64,000 bases of DNA, from assembly GCF_004345665.1 (NCBI RefSeq), contig NZ_SLWR01000008.1, positions 310,001 to 374,000 on the forward strand, read 5' to 3'. Source of the DNA: Kribbella antiqua. GTDB taxonomy: Bacteria > Actinomycetota > Actinomycetes > Propionibacteriales > Kribbellaceae. Positions within the stretch are counted from its first letter, which is position 1. Every line of letters starts with the position of its first letter. The notes beneath the pieces were generated by a model. That model did no database searches, had not been told where the DNA came from, and saw nothing but the letters and a program-made list of their open reading frames with translations. This document shows positions 40,751 to 49,510 of this stretch, one piece after another. A program made the translations under genes and the position numbers.

Positions 40751-42595
40751 ATGGCAGTGCTCAAGAAGATCGCTCTGGCCGTGGCTGTGGCACTGGTCGT
40801 GCCGCAGTTGGCCATCAGTTCGGCCTCGGCCGCCAAAGGTCCGCAGGATCCGCCGGTCCCGGCCATTCCGCAGAAATATCTCGACCAACCGATCCAATGG
40901 TCGGTCTGCTCGTTCGACGCCGCGGTGAAGCGGCTGTACCCGCAGGCTCCGACCACCAACTGCGCGAAGGTGACCGTCCCGATGGACTGGGCGCACCCGG
41001 ACGCACACCCCGACATCCAGGTCGCGATCGCCTACAGCCAGGCGACCGGTACGTCGAAGGGCCTGATGACGACCAACCCGGGCGGACCGGGTGGCGCCGG
41101 GCTCTCGCTGTCGGCCGCGCTGGGGACCGAGAAGACCCAGCTGTTCAGTGACTTCGACTTGCTCGGCTTCGACCCACGCGGGTTCGGCGCGAGCACCCGG
41201 TTGCAGTGCCTGACCACGACCGACAAGCTCAACGCGCTGCCGTCCACCCCGGACTACAAGGAGCGCACCCGGCTGACGCACCAGGTCGAGGTGGCCGAGG
41301 CCCAGCTGTACGCCGACGCCTGCTCGTCGACCGAGTTCGGCCAGTTCGTCAGCAGCCAGCAGACCGTGTACGACATGGAGTTCCTGCGGGCGCTGTTCAA
41401 GGCGCGGCAGCTGAACTTCATCGGCTACAGCTACGGGACCTGGCTCGGCGGCTGGTACGCCGACACCTACCCGTCGAAGGTCGGCCGGTTCGTCATCGAC
41501 TCGAACATGGACTGGACCCACACCCAGTGGCAGAACGTCAACTTCGACCCGTTCTCCGGCGAGCGCCGGCGCGACACCCAGCTGTTCCCGTGGATCGCCC
41601 GGCACGCCGACCAGATCGACGGCCTCGGCAGTTCCTTTGCTGAGGTGAAGTCGCGCTACAACGGGATCCGCGCGGATCTCGTCACCCTGGTGAAGGCCGG
41701 TACGTCGTCAGTTCGCGGTGACGACCTGGACGGCATCATCTACAGCACCATCTACGGCAACGTCCGCTTCATCCGGGCGACGCTCGACATCCTGGTGCAC
41801 GACGAGTACGTCAAGGACCCCTCGGCCTCCGGTGCCATCGAGCTACGGCATGTGGACCGTGCCTGGGCCCGGATCTCGCCAGAGCTGCAGACGTTCGACA
41901 CACTCGCCGCGATGAGGGCCCGGTACGGCGTGACGCCGGCCACCGCGACCACCGCCGCCGCGCTGCGGGTCGACTCCACCCGGTCGATCCTCGCCGACGC
42001 GCGTACCGCCGCGGCGCGCTCCGCGGCCGACGCTGTCCTCGACCTGGGCGCCATCGGTACGACGGTCCGCTGCAACGACACCGCGTGGAGCCACGACCCG
42101 GGCTTCTACCTGCGTGAAGCGGACAAGATGGCCCGCAAGTACGACTTCTTCGGCTACATGAACGGCGTGCCGTTCTGCGCCTTCTGGCCGTACGCACCGC
42201 AGGACCGCAAGCTCGACCTGACCGGCTCCCCACGGATCCTGATGATCCAGGGCGAGCTCGACCCGGCCACGGCGTACGAGGGCGCACTCCGCACCCACAA
42301 CGACACGGCTCGCGCCACCCGCTTCGTCGCCATCGACGACGAGGGCCAGCACGGCCAGTACGTCGGCTCCGCGTCATCCTGCGCCGAAGAGATCGGCGAC
42401 AAATACGTCTTCACCGGCGAACTCCCCGGCAAAGACCAGGTCTGCGGCACCAGCCCGCTGCCGGCCGAACTCTCCGTCTACCCAGTAGACGGCCCCGTAG
42501 ACGGCAACGCCGTCCACCTCCCCCGCAACAACGGCCGCGTGAGCCCCCTCCTCCAGCAATCCCTGGACACAATCGCCGCCGGCACCCTCCGGTAA
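40751..42595 (+). CDS. Secreted tripeptidyl aminopeptidase-like alpha/beta hydrolase
   Basis: This 614-aa exported enzyme resembles Streptomyces SlpD/SlpE/TAP. Signal peptide ends near SASA (about residue 28). Conserved blocks are VTVPMDWAHPD, TTNPGGPGGAG (oxyanion region), LGFDPRGFGAS, nucleophile elbow GYSYGTWLG with S227, and the C-terminal TAP-like domain with ILMIQGELDPATAYEGA (acid) and DDEGQHGQY (His). It would cleave peptides outside the cell. GGGGGAG precedes ATG 40751. Single-gene unit ended by a strong hairpin. Confidence 0.9.
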   Translation: MAVLKKIALAVAVALVVPQLAISSASAAKGPQDPPVPAIPQKYLDQPIQWSVCSFDAAVKRLYPQAPTTNCAKVTVPMDWAHPDAHPDIQVAIAYSQATGTSKGLMTTNPGGPGGAGLSLSAALGTEKTQLFSDFDLLGFDPRGFGASTRLQCLTTTDKLNALPSTPDYKERTRLTHQVEVAEAQLYADACSSTEFGQFVSSQQTVYDMEFLRALFKARQLNFIGYSYGTWLGGWYADTYPSKVGRFVIDSNMDWTHTQWQNVNFDPFSGERRRDTQLFPWIARHADQIDGLGSSFAEVKSRYNGIRADLVTLVKAGTSSVRGDDLDGIIYSTIYGNVRFIRATLDILVHDEYVKDPSASGAIELRHVDRAWARISPELQTFDTLAAMRARYGVTPATATTAAALRVDSTRSILADARTAAARSAADAVLDLGAIGTTVRCNDTAWSHDPGFYLREADKMARKYDFFGYMNGVPFCAFWPYAPQDRKLDLTGSPRILMIQGELDPATAYEGALRTHNDTARATRFVAIDDEGQHGQYVGSASSCAEEIGDKYVFTGELPGKDQVCGTSPLPAELSVYPVDGPVDGNAVHLPRNNGRVSPLLQQSLDTIAAGTLR

Positions 42596-42610
42596 GCCCG
42601 ACACAGGAAC

Positions 42611-42650
42611 TGGTGGGTTGGAACAGGTCATAACCTGTTCCAACCCACCA
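42611..42650. terminator. Perfect 18-bp hairpin with CATA loop
   Basis: TGGTGGGTTGGAACAGGT (42611-42628) and ACCTGTTCCAACCCACCA (42633-42650) are exact complements separated by 4 nt. It lies 15 bp after the hydrolase stop and 30 bp before the end of the convergent AbiEi-type gene: a bidirectional terminator. Confidence 0.85.
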
Positions 42651-42680
42651 CGTGTTGTGCCAACCCCCGCTTCCAGGTCT

Positions 42681-43601
42681 TCAGACGGCCCTGCGGATGC
42701 GGTCGGCTGTGACCACCGGCTGCTCGAGGTCGGACCAGCTCGTACGGATAACCCGATATCCGCGGGCCCGGAGGCGGTCCTCTCGCCATTTCTCCGCGAG
42801 TACGACGTCGGCCGCGTTGCCGTACTTCAGGGCACCGTCGAACTCGACGATCAACGTGCCACACAGGAGAAAGTCAACCCGGCCGATCAGCCGCCCGTCC
42901 TCATCGCGAATCTCGGCTTGGAGTGTCGGTGCAGGCAGATTGTGGTTCGCCATCAGCACCCGCAGTCGCGACTCGCCGACCGACTCGCTCAGCCCGTCGG
43001 CGAACCGCGCCGCTGCTCGTGCGGCAGGCGCACCAGACCGGTACATGTGCCGATCAGCTGTCGCCACGAGGTCGTCGTGGGTGACAAGTTGCAGATGCAA
43101 GGCCGCGTCGCCCAACACCACCCCCACTTCGTACGACGAAGCGCCAGCGGCTTCAGCGATGGCGCGTGCGGGCATGACCACACGCAGGCCGTCGACCTCG
43201 GTGATCTCGTCCGGTCCGACCCGGGATCGGTGGACAGTAGTGACGGTGTCTGACCGCGGTCGGCCAACCACCTGGGTCACGTGGACCTTGGTCAGATCCA
43301 GTCCCCAGGTCGGAAGCCCGTGTAGTACCGCTGCGGACTGATGACTGACTACCGCCTCGGGACCCATGCGATGCATGACGGCCCGAGTCATCAACAGATG
43401 CAGCCGTTTGCTCCTATCCCACGGATGTTCGTCGGCCGGCCATTGCGACGGCTCGACGTACACGTCCCGGGACAGACGCCGCCATCGACCGGCTTGGAGT
43501 CGGCGCCGGAGCTCACTGTCGCTGTAGCCGGCTTCCAACGCATCCGCCCTGGTGAACCAACCGCCCCTGGCAGCCGCAATCACACTCAACTTCGGGTTCA
43601 T
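42681..43601 (-). CDS. AbiEi-type domain protein with DUF559-like C-terminus
   Basis: This is a 306-aa protein. The N-terminus (VIAAARGGWFTRADALEAGY, RLSRDVYVEP) is the winged-helix seen in AbiEi antitoxin-like proteins of type IV systems. The middle continues the AbiEi fold (VVSHQSAAVLHGLPTW, VDGLRVVMPARAIAEAA). The C-terminus (GRVDFLLCGTLIVEFDG, EKWREDRLRARGYRVIRTSW) is a Vsr/DUF559-like endonuclease fold with a D...E pattern. No AbiEii toxin partner is adjacent. Such orphans are common in actinobacteria and of unknown role. ATG 43601 is the first Met giving the family N-terminus. Confidence 0.78.
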   Translation of the reverse strand: MNPKLSVIAAARGGWFTRADALEAGYSDSELRRRLQAGRWRRLSRDVYVEPSQWPADEHPWDRSKRLHLLMTRAVMHRMGPEAVVSHQSAAVLHGLPTWGLDLTKVHVTQVVGRPRSDTVTTVHRSRVGPDEITEVDGLRVVMPARAIAEAAGASSYEVGVVLGDAALHLQLVTHDDLVATADRHMYRSGAPAARAAARFADGLSESVGESRLRVLMANHNLPAPTLQAEIRDEDGRLIGRVDFLLCGTLIVEFDGALKYGNAADVVLAEKWREDRLRARGYRVIRTSWSDLEQPVVTADRIRRAV

Positions 43602-43825
43602 ACCAGCAACATGCAGTCGAACCGCCCTCAACCGGACTCCGACTTCCGCACCTGTGGACAACCACCGCTGGGGCCTTGCACGCCAACGTGGGCCGTGGGT
43701 CCTTGGATCGCCACCTCCTGGGGGTGGGCACAGGAATCGGGGGCTAGGAACAGGAAATAACGTGTGTCAGCTCCCGACTGCCTGTGTCAGCCTGCGGGCG
43801 CCGCCGGCCGGCGGGAGCGCGCCGC

Positions 43826-44332
43826 TCAGATGGTGCCGTATTCCGCGTCTAGTTGGGCGTCTAGTTCGGCTTTGCGTTTGGCCCAGCGTTCGGTGATGCC
43901 GTCGACTTCTTCGGCGATGAAGTCGATGAAGCCGAGGGACGCGCGGATGCGGCGGTGGGCGGCGGTGCCGTCGCCGGAGGCTTCGAGCACCTGGTTGAGC
44001 GAGTCGGACCAGCGGACCAGCGCCTGGTCCTGGCGCATCATGCTCTGGTACCAGAAGTCGTCCTGTACGACGTACACGTCACGCCGGCTGCCGGGCTCCC
44101 GCTCCCGGCTGGCCAGTCGCATCTGCAGCAGGTAGTTGACCGCGCCGGACACGGCGGCGGGGCTGGCCTGCAGCTGCTCGGACAGCTGGGCGGCAGTCAT
44201 CCGGCCGTCCTCGCTGGCCAGGATGGCGGCGAAGACCCGGGCCGACATCCGCGGCCAGCCCGTGTCGGCCAGCAGATTGCCGAATTGCTCGGCGTACCGC
44301 CTGACGGCTTCGTCGTCTCGTTGTGCACTCAC
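43826..44332 (-). CDS. MarR/GbsR-type transcriptional regulator
   Basis: This 168-aa winged-helix protein has YAEQFGNLLADTGWPRMSAR, then LASEDGRMTAAQLSEQLQAS and PAAVSGAVNYLLQMRLASRE as DNA-binding helices, a GSRRDVYVV wing and a long C-terminal helical dimerisation arm. The arrangement is that of GbsR/MarR-like repressors adjacent to drug exporters. GTG 44332 is in frame with the conserved start; further open frame upstream runs into the exporter's promoter. It is divergent from the ABC exporter and likely binds the palindrome at 44390-44404. Confidence 0.85.
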   Translation of the reverse strand: MSAQRDDEAVRRYAEQFGNLLADTGWPRMSARVFAAILASEDGRMTAAQLSEQLQASPAAVSGAVNYLLQMRLASREREPGSRRDVYVVQDDFWYQSMMRQDQALVRWSDSLNQVLEASGDGTAAHRRIRASLGFIDFIAEEVDGITERWAKRKAELDAQLDAEYGTI

Positions 44333-44389
44333 CGCCTCATCATCTCCTCTCCGTCGCCGAAAAACCTGATTCGTGAGAGACGTGTTAGT

Positions 44390-44422
44390 AAGATTCACAA
44401 TCTTCTGAATGAAGTGTACGTT
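44390..44422 (+). promoter_or_regulatory. Exporter promoter with palindromic operator
   Basis: AAGATTCACAATCTT (44390-44404) is a perfect 6-3-6 palindrome overlapping -35 TTCACA (44394-44399); a 17-nt spacer leads to -10 TACGTT (44417-44422), 7 nt before ATG 44430. The exporter mRNA is therefore probably leaderless, and a regulator on the palindrome would block polymerase. Confidence 0.65.
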
Positions 44423-44429
44423 ATGAATC

Positions 44430-45338
44430 ATGACATCAGCCATCGTGGTCTCTGGACTGCACAAGTCGTACGGCAGTACGCACGCCCTCGACGGTCTCGA
44501 CCTGGAGGTCGCGACCGGAGAGGTGCACGGATTCCTCGGCCCGAACGGCGCCGGGAAGTCCACCACCATCCGGGTCCTGCTCGGGCTGCTGCGTGGTGAC
44601 GCTGGTGACGTCTCGCTGCTCGGCGGCGATCCGTGGCACGACGCGGCGAAGCTGCATCGCCGGCTCGCCTACGTCCCGGGCGACGTGAACCTCTGGCCGA
44701 ACCTGACCGGCGGCGAGGTGATCGACCTGCTCGGCCGGCTGCGCGGCGGCGTGGACCAGAAGAAGCGGGCCGACCTGCTGCAGCGGTTCGACCTGGACCC
44801 GACGAAGAAGGGCCGCACGTACTCCAAGGGCAATCGGCAGAAGGTCGCGCTCGTCGCCGCGCTGGCCAGCGACGTCGAGCTGCTGATCCTGGACGAGCCG
44901 ACTTCCGGCCTCGACCCGCTGATGGAGGAGGTGTTCCGGCAGTGCATCGAGGAGGAGCGCCAGCGCGACCGCACCGTGCTGCTGTCGAGCCACATCCTGT
45001 CCGAAGTCGAGGCCCTGTGTGACCGCGTGAGCATCATCCGCCGCGGCAAGGTGGTCGAAACCGGCACGCTGTCCGACCTGCGCCACCTCACCCGTACGTC
45101 GATCCACGCCGAACTGGCGGCTTCACCCAACGGCCTGGCCTCCCTTCCCGGCGTTCACGGCCTCGATGTCGAAGGCAACAGAGTCCGCTGCGAGGTGGAC
45201 ACGGCGCAGCTCGATGCGGTGATGCGGCAACTGTCCGCGAGTGGGATCAAGAGCCTGGTCGCGCAGCCGCCGACGCTGGAGGAACTGTTCCTGCGCCACT
45301 ACGAGGACGACGCCGAACCTTTGGCGGCCGTGCGATGA
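44430..45338 (+). CDS. ABC exporter ATP-binding protein, DrrA-like
   Basis: This 302-aa ATPase has Walker A GPNGAGKST (37-45), a KGNRQKVALVAAL segment in place of the usual SGGQ signature (YSKGNRQK), Walker B LLILDEPTSGLDP and H-loop LLSSHILSE, plus a C-terminal regulatory extension. The signature variant is common in this exporter subfamily. It pairs with the permease that starts inside its stop codon (ATGA). Likely substrate: a hydrophobic drug or antibiotic. Confidence 0.9.
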   Translation: MTSAIVVSGLHKSYGSTHALDGLDLEVATGEVHGFLGPNGAGKSTTIRVLLGLLRGDAGDVSLLGGDPWHDAAKLHRRLAYVPGDVNLWPNLTGGEVIDLLGRLRGGVDQKKRADLLQRFDLDPTKKGRTYSKGNRQKVALVAALASDVELLILDEPTSGLDPLMEEVFRQCIEEERQRDRTVLLSSHILSEVEALCDRVSIIRRGKVVETGTLSDLRHLTRTSIHAELAASPNGLASLPGVHGLDVEGNRVRCEVDTAQLDAVMRQLSASGIKSLVAQPPTLEELFLRHYEDDAEPLAAVR

Positions 45339-46927
45339 CCGACTTCGCCGGTACCGGAACGCTGGTGCGGCTCGCGCTGCGCCGCGACCGGGTCCTGATT
45401 CCGCTGTGGATCGTCGTGTTCGTGGTGATGGCGGCCGGGTCGGCGCAGGCCTCGATCGACCTCTACCCGGACGTCCAGTCCCGCGTCGAAGCGGCCCGTA
45501 CGGCGAACGCATCGCCCGCGTTGGTCTCGCTGTATGGCCGGATCTTCGACGAGTCCTCGCTCGGCGCAGTCTCGCTGTTCAAGCTGACCGCGTTCGGCGC
45601 CCTGCTGGTCGCGTTGCTGGCCGCGATTCTCGTCGTACGGCACACGCGGGCCGAGGAGGAGAACGGACGGCTCGAGCTGCTCAGCGCTGGCGTCCTCGGT
45701 CGGTACGCCGCTGTGACCGCAGCGTTCATCGTGTCCGCGGGGACCGTCGTACTGCTCGGTCTGCTGACGGCGCTGTCGCTGATGGGCGTCGGCCTGGATA
45801 CCAGGGGCTCGCTGGCATTCGGCTTGACCTGGGCGTCGGCCGGGCTGGCGTTCGCCGGGGTCGGTGCGGTGACCGCTCAGCTGTCTGAGGGCGCTCGTAC
45901 GGCGAACGGTTTCACCGCGATCATCCTCGGTGTTTCCTATGTACTACGTGCAATCGGTGACGCGAAGTCCGACACAGGGTGGGTCTCGTGGTTGTCGCCG
46001 ATCGGCTGGGCGCAACAGATACGCCCGTACGCCGGTGACCGGTTCGTCGTCGCACTCCTGCCTCTGGTGTTGCTGGTGGTGACTGTGCTCGGCGCGCTGG
46101 CGCTGATCCGGCGGCGGGACCTCGGCGCGGGGCTCGTGCGCCCTCGGCCGGGGCCGGCTACCGCGTCGGCTGCGTTGCGGTCGCCGTTGGCGCTGGCATG
46201 GCGGCTGCACCGCGGCTCCCTGTACGGCTGGGGGTTCGCGTTCCTGCTCCTCGGGTTCCTGGTGGGCAACATCGCCAGCAACGTCGACGGCTTCGTCACC
46301 AGCGAAAGCGCCAAGGAGCTGGTGCAGAAGCTTGGTGGCGTCGACGCCATCACCGATGCGTTCCTGTCCACCGAGATGGGAGTGCTCGGTCTGCTCGCCT
46401 CTGCTTTCGGCATTCAGGCGGCGCTGCGCCTGCGCTCCGAGGAGACGGCCCTGCGTGCTGAGCCGCTGCTGGCGACCGGTGTGACGCGGTCGAGGTGGCT
46501 GGGCAGTCATGTGCTGATGGCCTTGTTCGGTACGGGCGTCCTCGTACTGCTCGGCGGACTCGGTTCCGGCATCTCCAGCGGCGCCTCTCTCGGCAACATG
46601 GGTCGTCAGCTGCCGCGGATGCTCGCAGCCGCTGCCGTGCAGTTGCCCGCGATCTGGCTCGTCACCGCGCTGGTGGTGATCCTGTTCGGGCTGGCGCCCA
46701 AACTGGTCACGGCTGGGTGGGTGCTGTTCGGGACGTTCCTGCTGATCGGGCAGTTCGGCGCCGTCTTCGACCTGCCGCAGTCGGTGATGAACCTGAGCCC
46801 GTACGGCCACACCCCGCGCCTGCCCGGCGGCGACTTCTCAGCCAGTCCAGTCATCTGGCTGACGGTCATAGCCGCGGCCCTGACCCTGGCCAGCTTCACT
46901 ACCTTCCGCCGCCGCGACATCGGGTAG
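45335..46927 (+). CDS. ABC exporter permease, fused-type with two TM halves
   Basis: This 530-aa protein has about 12 membrane helices arranged as two homologous halves (each begins with a RxxR helix: VRLALRRDRVLIPLWIVVFV and LAWRLHRGSLYGWGFAFLLL). It is the actinobacterial ABC-2-like exporter permease that works with a single DrrA-like ATPase. Repeated elements HTRAEEENGRLELLSAGV and RLRSEETALRAEPLLATGV are the coupling-helix regions in each half. It is followed by a short GC hairpin. Confidence 0.88.
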   Translation: MTDFAGTGTLVRLALRRDRVLIPLWIVVFVVMAAGSAQASIDLYPDVQSRVEAARTANASPALVSLYGRIFDESSLGAVSLFKLTAFGALLVALLAAILVVRHTRAEEENGRLELLSAGVLGRYAAVTAAFIVSAGTVVLLGLLTALSLMGVGLDTRGSLAFGLTWASAGLAFAGVGAVTAQLSEGARTANGFTAIILGVSYVLRAIGDAKSDTGWVSWLSPIGWAQQIRPYAGDRFVVALLPLVLLVVTVLGALALIRRRDLGAGLVRPRPGPATASAALRSPLALAWRLHRGSLYGWGFAFLLLGFLVGNIASNVDGFVTSESAKELVQKLGGVDAITDAFLSTEMGVLGLLASAFGIQAALRLRSEETALRAEPLLATGVTRSRWLGSHVLMALFGTGVLVLLGGLGSGISSGASLGNMGRQLPRMLAAAAVQLPAIWLVTALVVILFGLAPKLVTAGWVLFGTFLLIGQFGAVFDLPQSVMNLSPYGHTPRLPGGDFSASPVIWLTVIAAALTLASFTTFRRRDIG

Positions 46928-46984
46928 CAGACCCGGCTCGGCCAACCTGTCAGCGCCGGTCTGAGGGGTCCGGCGCCCGGGCCC

Positions 46985-47003
46985 GCCCGGCACTACGCCG
47001 GGC
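46985..47003 (+). terminator. Short GC-rich hairpin
   Basis: GCCCGGC (46985-46991) and GCCGGGC (46997-47003) form a 7-bp stem with a 5-nt loop after the exporter operon, 10 bp before the -10 of the next gene. Confidence 0.5.
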
Positions 47004-47024
47004 CGGCCTGTCTACGATCGCGGG

Positions 47025-47414
47025 GTGCCTTGGAGTGAGCAGTTCGCTGAGTTCTGGACAGAGCGCCACCTGTGCGTGCTGAGTACGGTCCGCGCGGATG
47101 GGACCGTGCATTCGACCCCCGTCGGGGCGACCCTGGACCTGGAGACCGGCATTGCCCGGGTGATCTGCTCAGGCGGCTCACACAAGGCACGGACGATCCG
47201 TAAGGCCGGGCCGGACGGGGCTGCGGTCGCGGTGACGCAGGTGGACGGGCGGCGGTGGTCCACGCTCGAAGGCCGTGCAGTGGTGAGCGACGACCCGGAC
47301 CGCGTCCAGGACGCCGTACGGCGGTATGCGAAGCGCTACCGGGAGCCACGGGAGAATCCGCAGCGCGTGGTCATCGAGATCACCGTGACGAAGGTGCTCG
47401 GCAATGCCGGCTGA
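47025..47414 (+). CDS. PPOX/F420-type flavin-fold protein
   Basis: This 129-aa split-barrel protein has FWTERHLCVLSTVRADGTVH, STPVGATLD, SHKARTIRKAG and VTQVDGRRWSTLEGRAVV. These are marks of the pyridoxamine-phosphate-oxidase-like FDOR-B group, many of which bind F420. The reaction is unknown. It appears leaderless, with TACGAT (47013-47018) 6 nt before GTG 47025. Its 3' end overlaps cobL by 11 bp, so it is co-transcribed with cobalamin genes. Confidence 0.82.
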   Translation: MPWSEQFAEFWTERHLCVLSTVRADGTVHSTPVGATLDLETGIARVICSGGSHKARTIRKAGPDGAAVAVTQVDGRRWSTLEGRAVVSDDPDRVQDAVRRYAKRYREPRENPQRVVIEITVTKVLGNAG

Positions 47415-48609
47415 GCCGCTGACCGTCGTGGGAATCGGTGCCGACGGATGGGAGGGCCTCTCACCCGTCGCCCAAGCCGCGGTGCAGCACGCCGAGGTGT
47501 TGATGGGGAGCGTCCGGCAACTGGCTCTGGTGCCAGACAGCTCTGCAGAGCGCGTTGCGTGGCCTTCGCCGCTGTCCGAGTCGTTGCCCGGGTTGCTGGA
47601 GGAGTACGGCGGCCGGCGCGTGTGTGTGCTGGCCAGTGGCGATCCGACGTTCCACGGCATCGGTACGACGTTGACGCGGCTGCTGGGCGCGGACGCCGTA
47701 CACGTGATTCCGCACCCGTCGAGCGTGTCGCTGGCGTGTGCACGGCTCGGGTGGCCGCAGGACCAGGTGCAGGTGGTCAGTCTGGTCGGGCGGCCGGTTG
47801 AGCACGTGCACCCGCATGTCCAGCCGGGGCGGCGGCTGCTGGTGCTGAGCTGGGGTGCTCACACGCCGGCTGAGGTCGCTGAGCTGCTGGTGTCCCGCGG
47901 CTACGGCTCCAGTGAACTGACAGTGCTTGAGCAGCTCGGTGGGCCTTCGGAGCGCGTGCGGACCGGTCGGGCTGCTGAGTGGCCTGCCGACGACGTCGAT
48001 GCGCTCAACGTGATTGGTGTGCTGTGCCAGGCCGATGCGGACGCGGCTCTGCTGCCCACTGTGCCGGGGCTGCCGGATGACGCGTACGAGAGCGACGGCC
48101 AGCTGACCAAGCGTGAGGTGCGCGCGGTGACGATGTCCCGGCTCGCTCCGATACCTGGGCAGCTGCTGTGGGATGTCGGCGGCGGCGCGGGCAGCATCGC
48201 GATCGAGTGGTCCCGCCATCATCCGACCTGCCGCGCGATCGCGGTCGAACGCGATCCGGACCGGGCCAAGCGCCTGGACCGCAACGCCGCGAACCTCGGC
48301 GTCACCGTGACCACCGTGGTCGGCGCGGCCCCCGCGGCGCTGGCAGAACTCGAGGCACCCGACGCTATCTTCGTCGGCGGTGGAGCGACAGCGCCGGGCA
48401 TGATCGACGCCTGCTGGAACGCACTGCGACCCGGCGGACGACTCGTGCTCAACGGCGTGACGCTGGAGACCGAGGCGCTGATCGCCCAGTGGTACGGCGT
48501 ACTCGGCGGCGATCTGGTCCGCCTCGACGTCCAGCGCGCGTCGCCCGTCGGCACTATGACCGGCTGGCGTCCCGCGATGCCCGTGACGATCTGGAGCGTG
48601 ACCAAGTGA
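47404..48609 (+). CDS. cobL: Precorrin-6Y C5,15-methyltransferase (decarboxylating) CobL
   Basis: This 401-aa bifunctional enzyme acts in the aerobic cobalamin pathway. The N-terminal CbiE-type methyltransferase spans about 5-200 (LTVVGIGADGWEGLS, LASGDPTFHGIGTTL, IPHPSSVSLACARLGWPQ). The C-terminal CbiT half, about 215-400, methylates and decarboxylates (LTKREVRAVTMSRLAPIPGQ, WDVGGGAGSIAIEW, FVGGGATAPG). Length matches CobL. The cobM start overlaps its stop. Confidence 0.93.
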   Translation: MPAEPLTVVGIGADGWEGLSPVAQAAVQHAEVLMGSVRQLALVPDSSAERVAWPSPLSESLPGLLEEYGGRRVCVLASGDPTFHGIGTTLTRLLGADAVHVIPHPSSVSLACARLGWPQDQVQVVSLVGRPVEHVHPHVQPGRRLLVLSWGAHTPAEVAELLVSRGYGSSELTVLEQLGGPSERVRTGRAAEWPADDVDALNVIGVLCQADADAALLPTVPGLPDDAYESDGQLTKREVRAVTMSRLAPIPGQLLWDVGGGAGSIAIEWSRHHPTCRAIAVERDPDRAKRLDRNAANLGVTVTTVVGAAPAALAELEAPDAIFVGGGATAPGMIDACWNALRPGGRLVLNGVTLETEALIAQWYGVLGGDLVRLDVQRASPVGTMTGWRPAMPVTIWSVTK

Positions 48610-49349
48610 CTGTCCACTTCATCGGAGCCGGGCCGGGCGCCGCCGATCTGATCACCGTGCGCGGGCGGGACCTGATCGCGTCCTCACCGGTCTGCCTGTA
48701 CGCCGGAGCGCTCGTACCCGTCGAGCTCCTCGACCACTGCCCACCCGGCGCCCGCAAGGTCGACACCGCCGCGCTGAACCTCGACGAGATCATCGCCGAA
48801 CTGCTCGCCGCACACAAAGACGGCCTCGATGTCGCCCGACTCCACTCCGGCGACCCATCCGTCTTCAGCGCGATGGCCGAACAGATGCGCCGCCTCGACG
48901 ACCTCCAGATCCCGTACGACGTGACGCCGGGAGTGCCGGCGTATGCCGCGGCAGCCGCGACACTTGGCCGCGAGCTGACCGTTCCCGAGGTCGGCCAGAC
49001 CGTGATCCTGACGCGGATCGCTGGACAGGCGTCGGCGATGCCACCGGGCGAGGATCTGGCGACTCTCAGTGCGAGCCGGGCGACGATGGTGCTGCATCTC
49101 GCCGTACAGCAGATCGATCGGGTGGTGGACGAGCTCACGCTTGCTTATGGATCAGACTGCCCGGTCGCGGTTGTCGCCCGGGCCTCACGCGACGACGAGC
49201 TGATCCTGCGCGGCACGCTCGCCGACATCGCGGATCAGGTCCGTTTGGCCGGAGTTCGCCGTACTGCCGTCATCATCGTCGGCCAGGTCCTGTCGGCGAC
49301 CGCGTTCCGCGACAGCCACCTCTACTCGGCCACCCGCGAACGGAACTGA
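48606..49349 (+). CDS. cobM: Precorrin-4 C11-methyltransferase CobM
   Basis: This 247-aa SAM-dependent tetrapyrrole methylase begins VHFIGAGPGAADLITVRGRD, with YAGALVP, RLHSGDPSVFSAM, YDVTPGVPAYAAAAATLGRE and VPVAVVARASR-like block (CPVAVVARAS). It adds the C11 methyl group in corrin synthesis. GTG 48606 overlaps the cobL stop (GTGA). Confidence 0.93.
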   Translation: MTVHFIGAGPGAADLITVRGRDLIASSPVCLYAGALVPVELLDHCPPGARKVDTAALNLDEIIAELLAAHKDGLDVARLHSGDPSVFSAMAEQMRRLDDLQIPYDVTPGVPAYAAAAATLGRELTVPEVGQTVILTRIAGQASAMPPGEDLATLSASRATMVLHLAVQQIDRVVDELTLAYGSDCPVAVVARASRDDELILRGTLADIADQVRLAGVRRTAVIIVGQVLSATAFRDSHLYSATRERN

Positions 49350-49420
49350 GGCATCACTCAGTCGTGGGAAAGTGCTGGCGACACCCGGCTATGGGCAACG
49401 AAAATCCACGAATGGATCCA

Positions 49421-49510
49421 GCGTGAAGGTCATGAATGCGGCATGAAGGCCGTGCGTCGGCGTGAGGGTCATGGGTGCGGCGTGAAGGTGATGGATACGG
49501 CGTGAAGGTC
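49421..49510 (+). repeat. 20-bp tandem repeats ending in the cobK start
   Basis: Four degenerate units, GCGTGAAGGTCATGAATGCG and relatives, at 49421-49440, 49441-49459 (19 bp), 49460-49479 and 49480-49499. A partial fifth unit, GCGTGAAGGTC (49500-49510), contains the cobK start GTGAAGGTC. Duplicated 5' end of the gene is the simplest origin. Confidence 0.75.

Noticed and set aside
42681..43601. Complete AbiE toxin-antitoxin system
   Set aside because: No AbiEii nucleotidyltransferase toxin lies beside the AbiEi-type gene; the small ORF at 61501 is too far away and incomplete.
49421..49510. CRISPR-like array
   Set aside because: Units are contiguous 20-bp tandems without spacers, and no cas genes are present.
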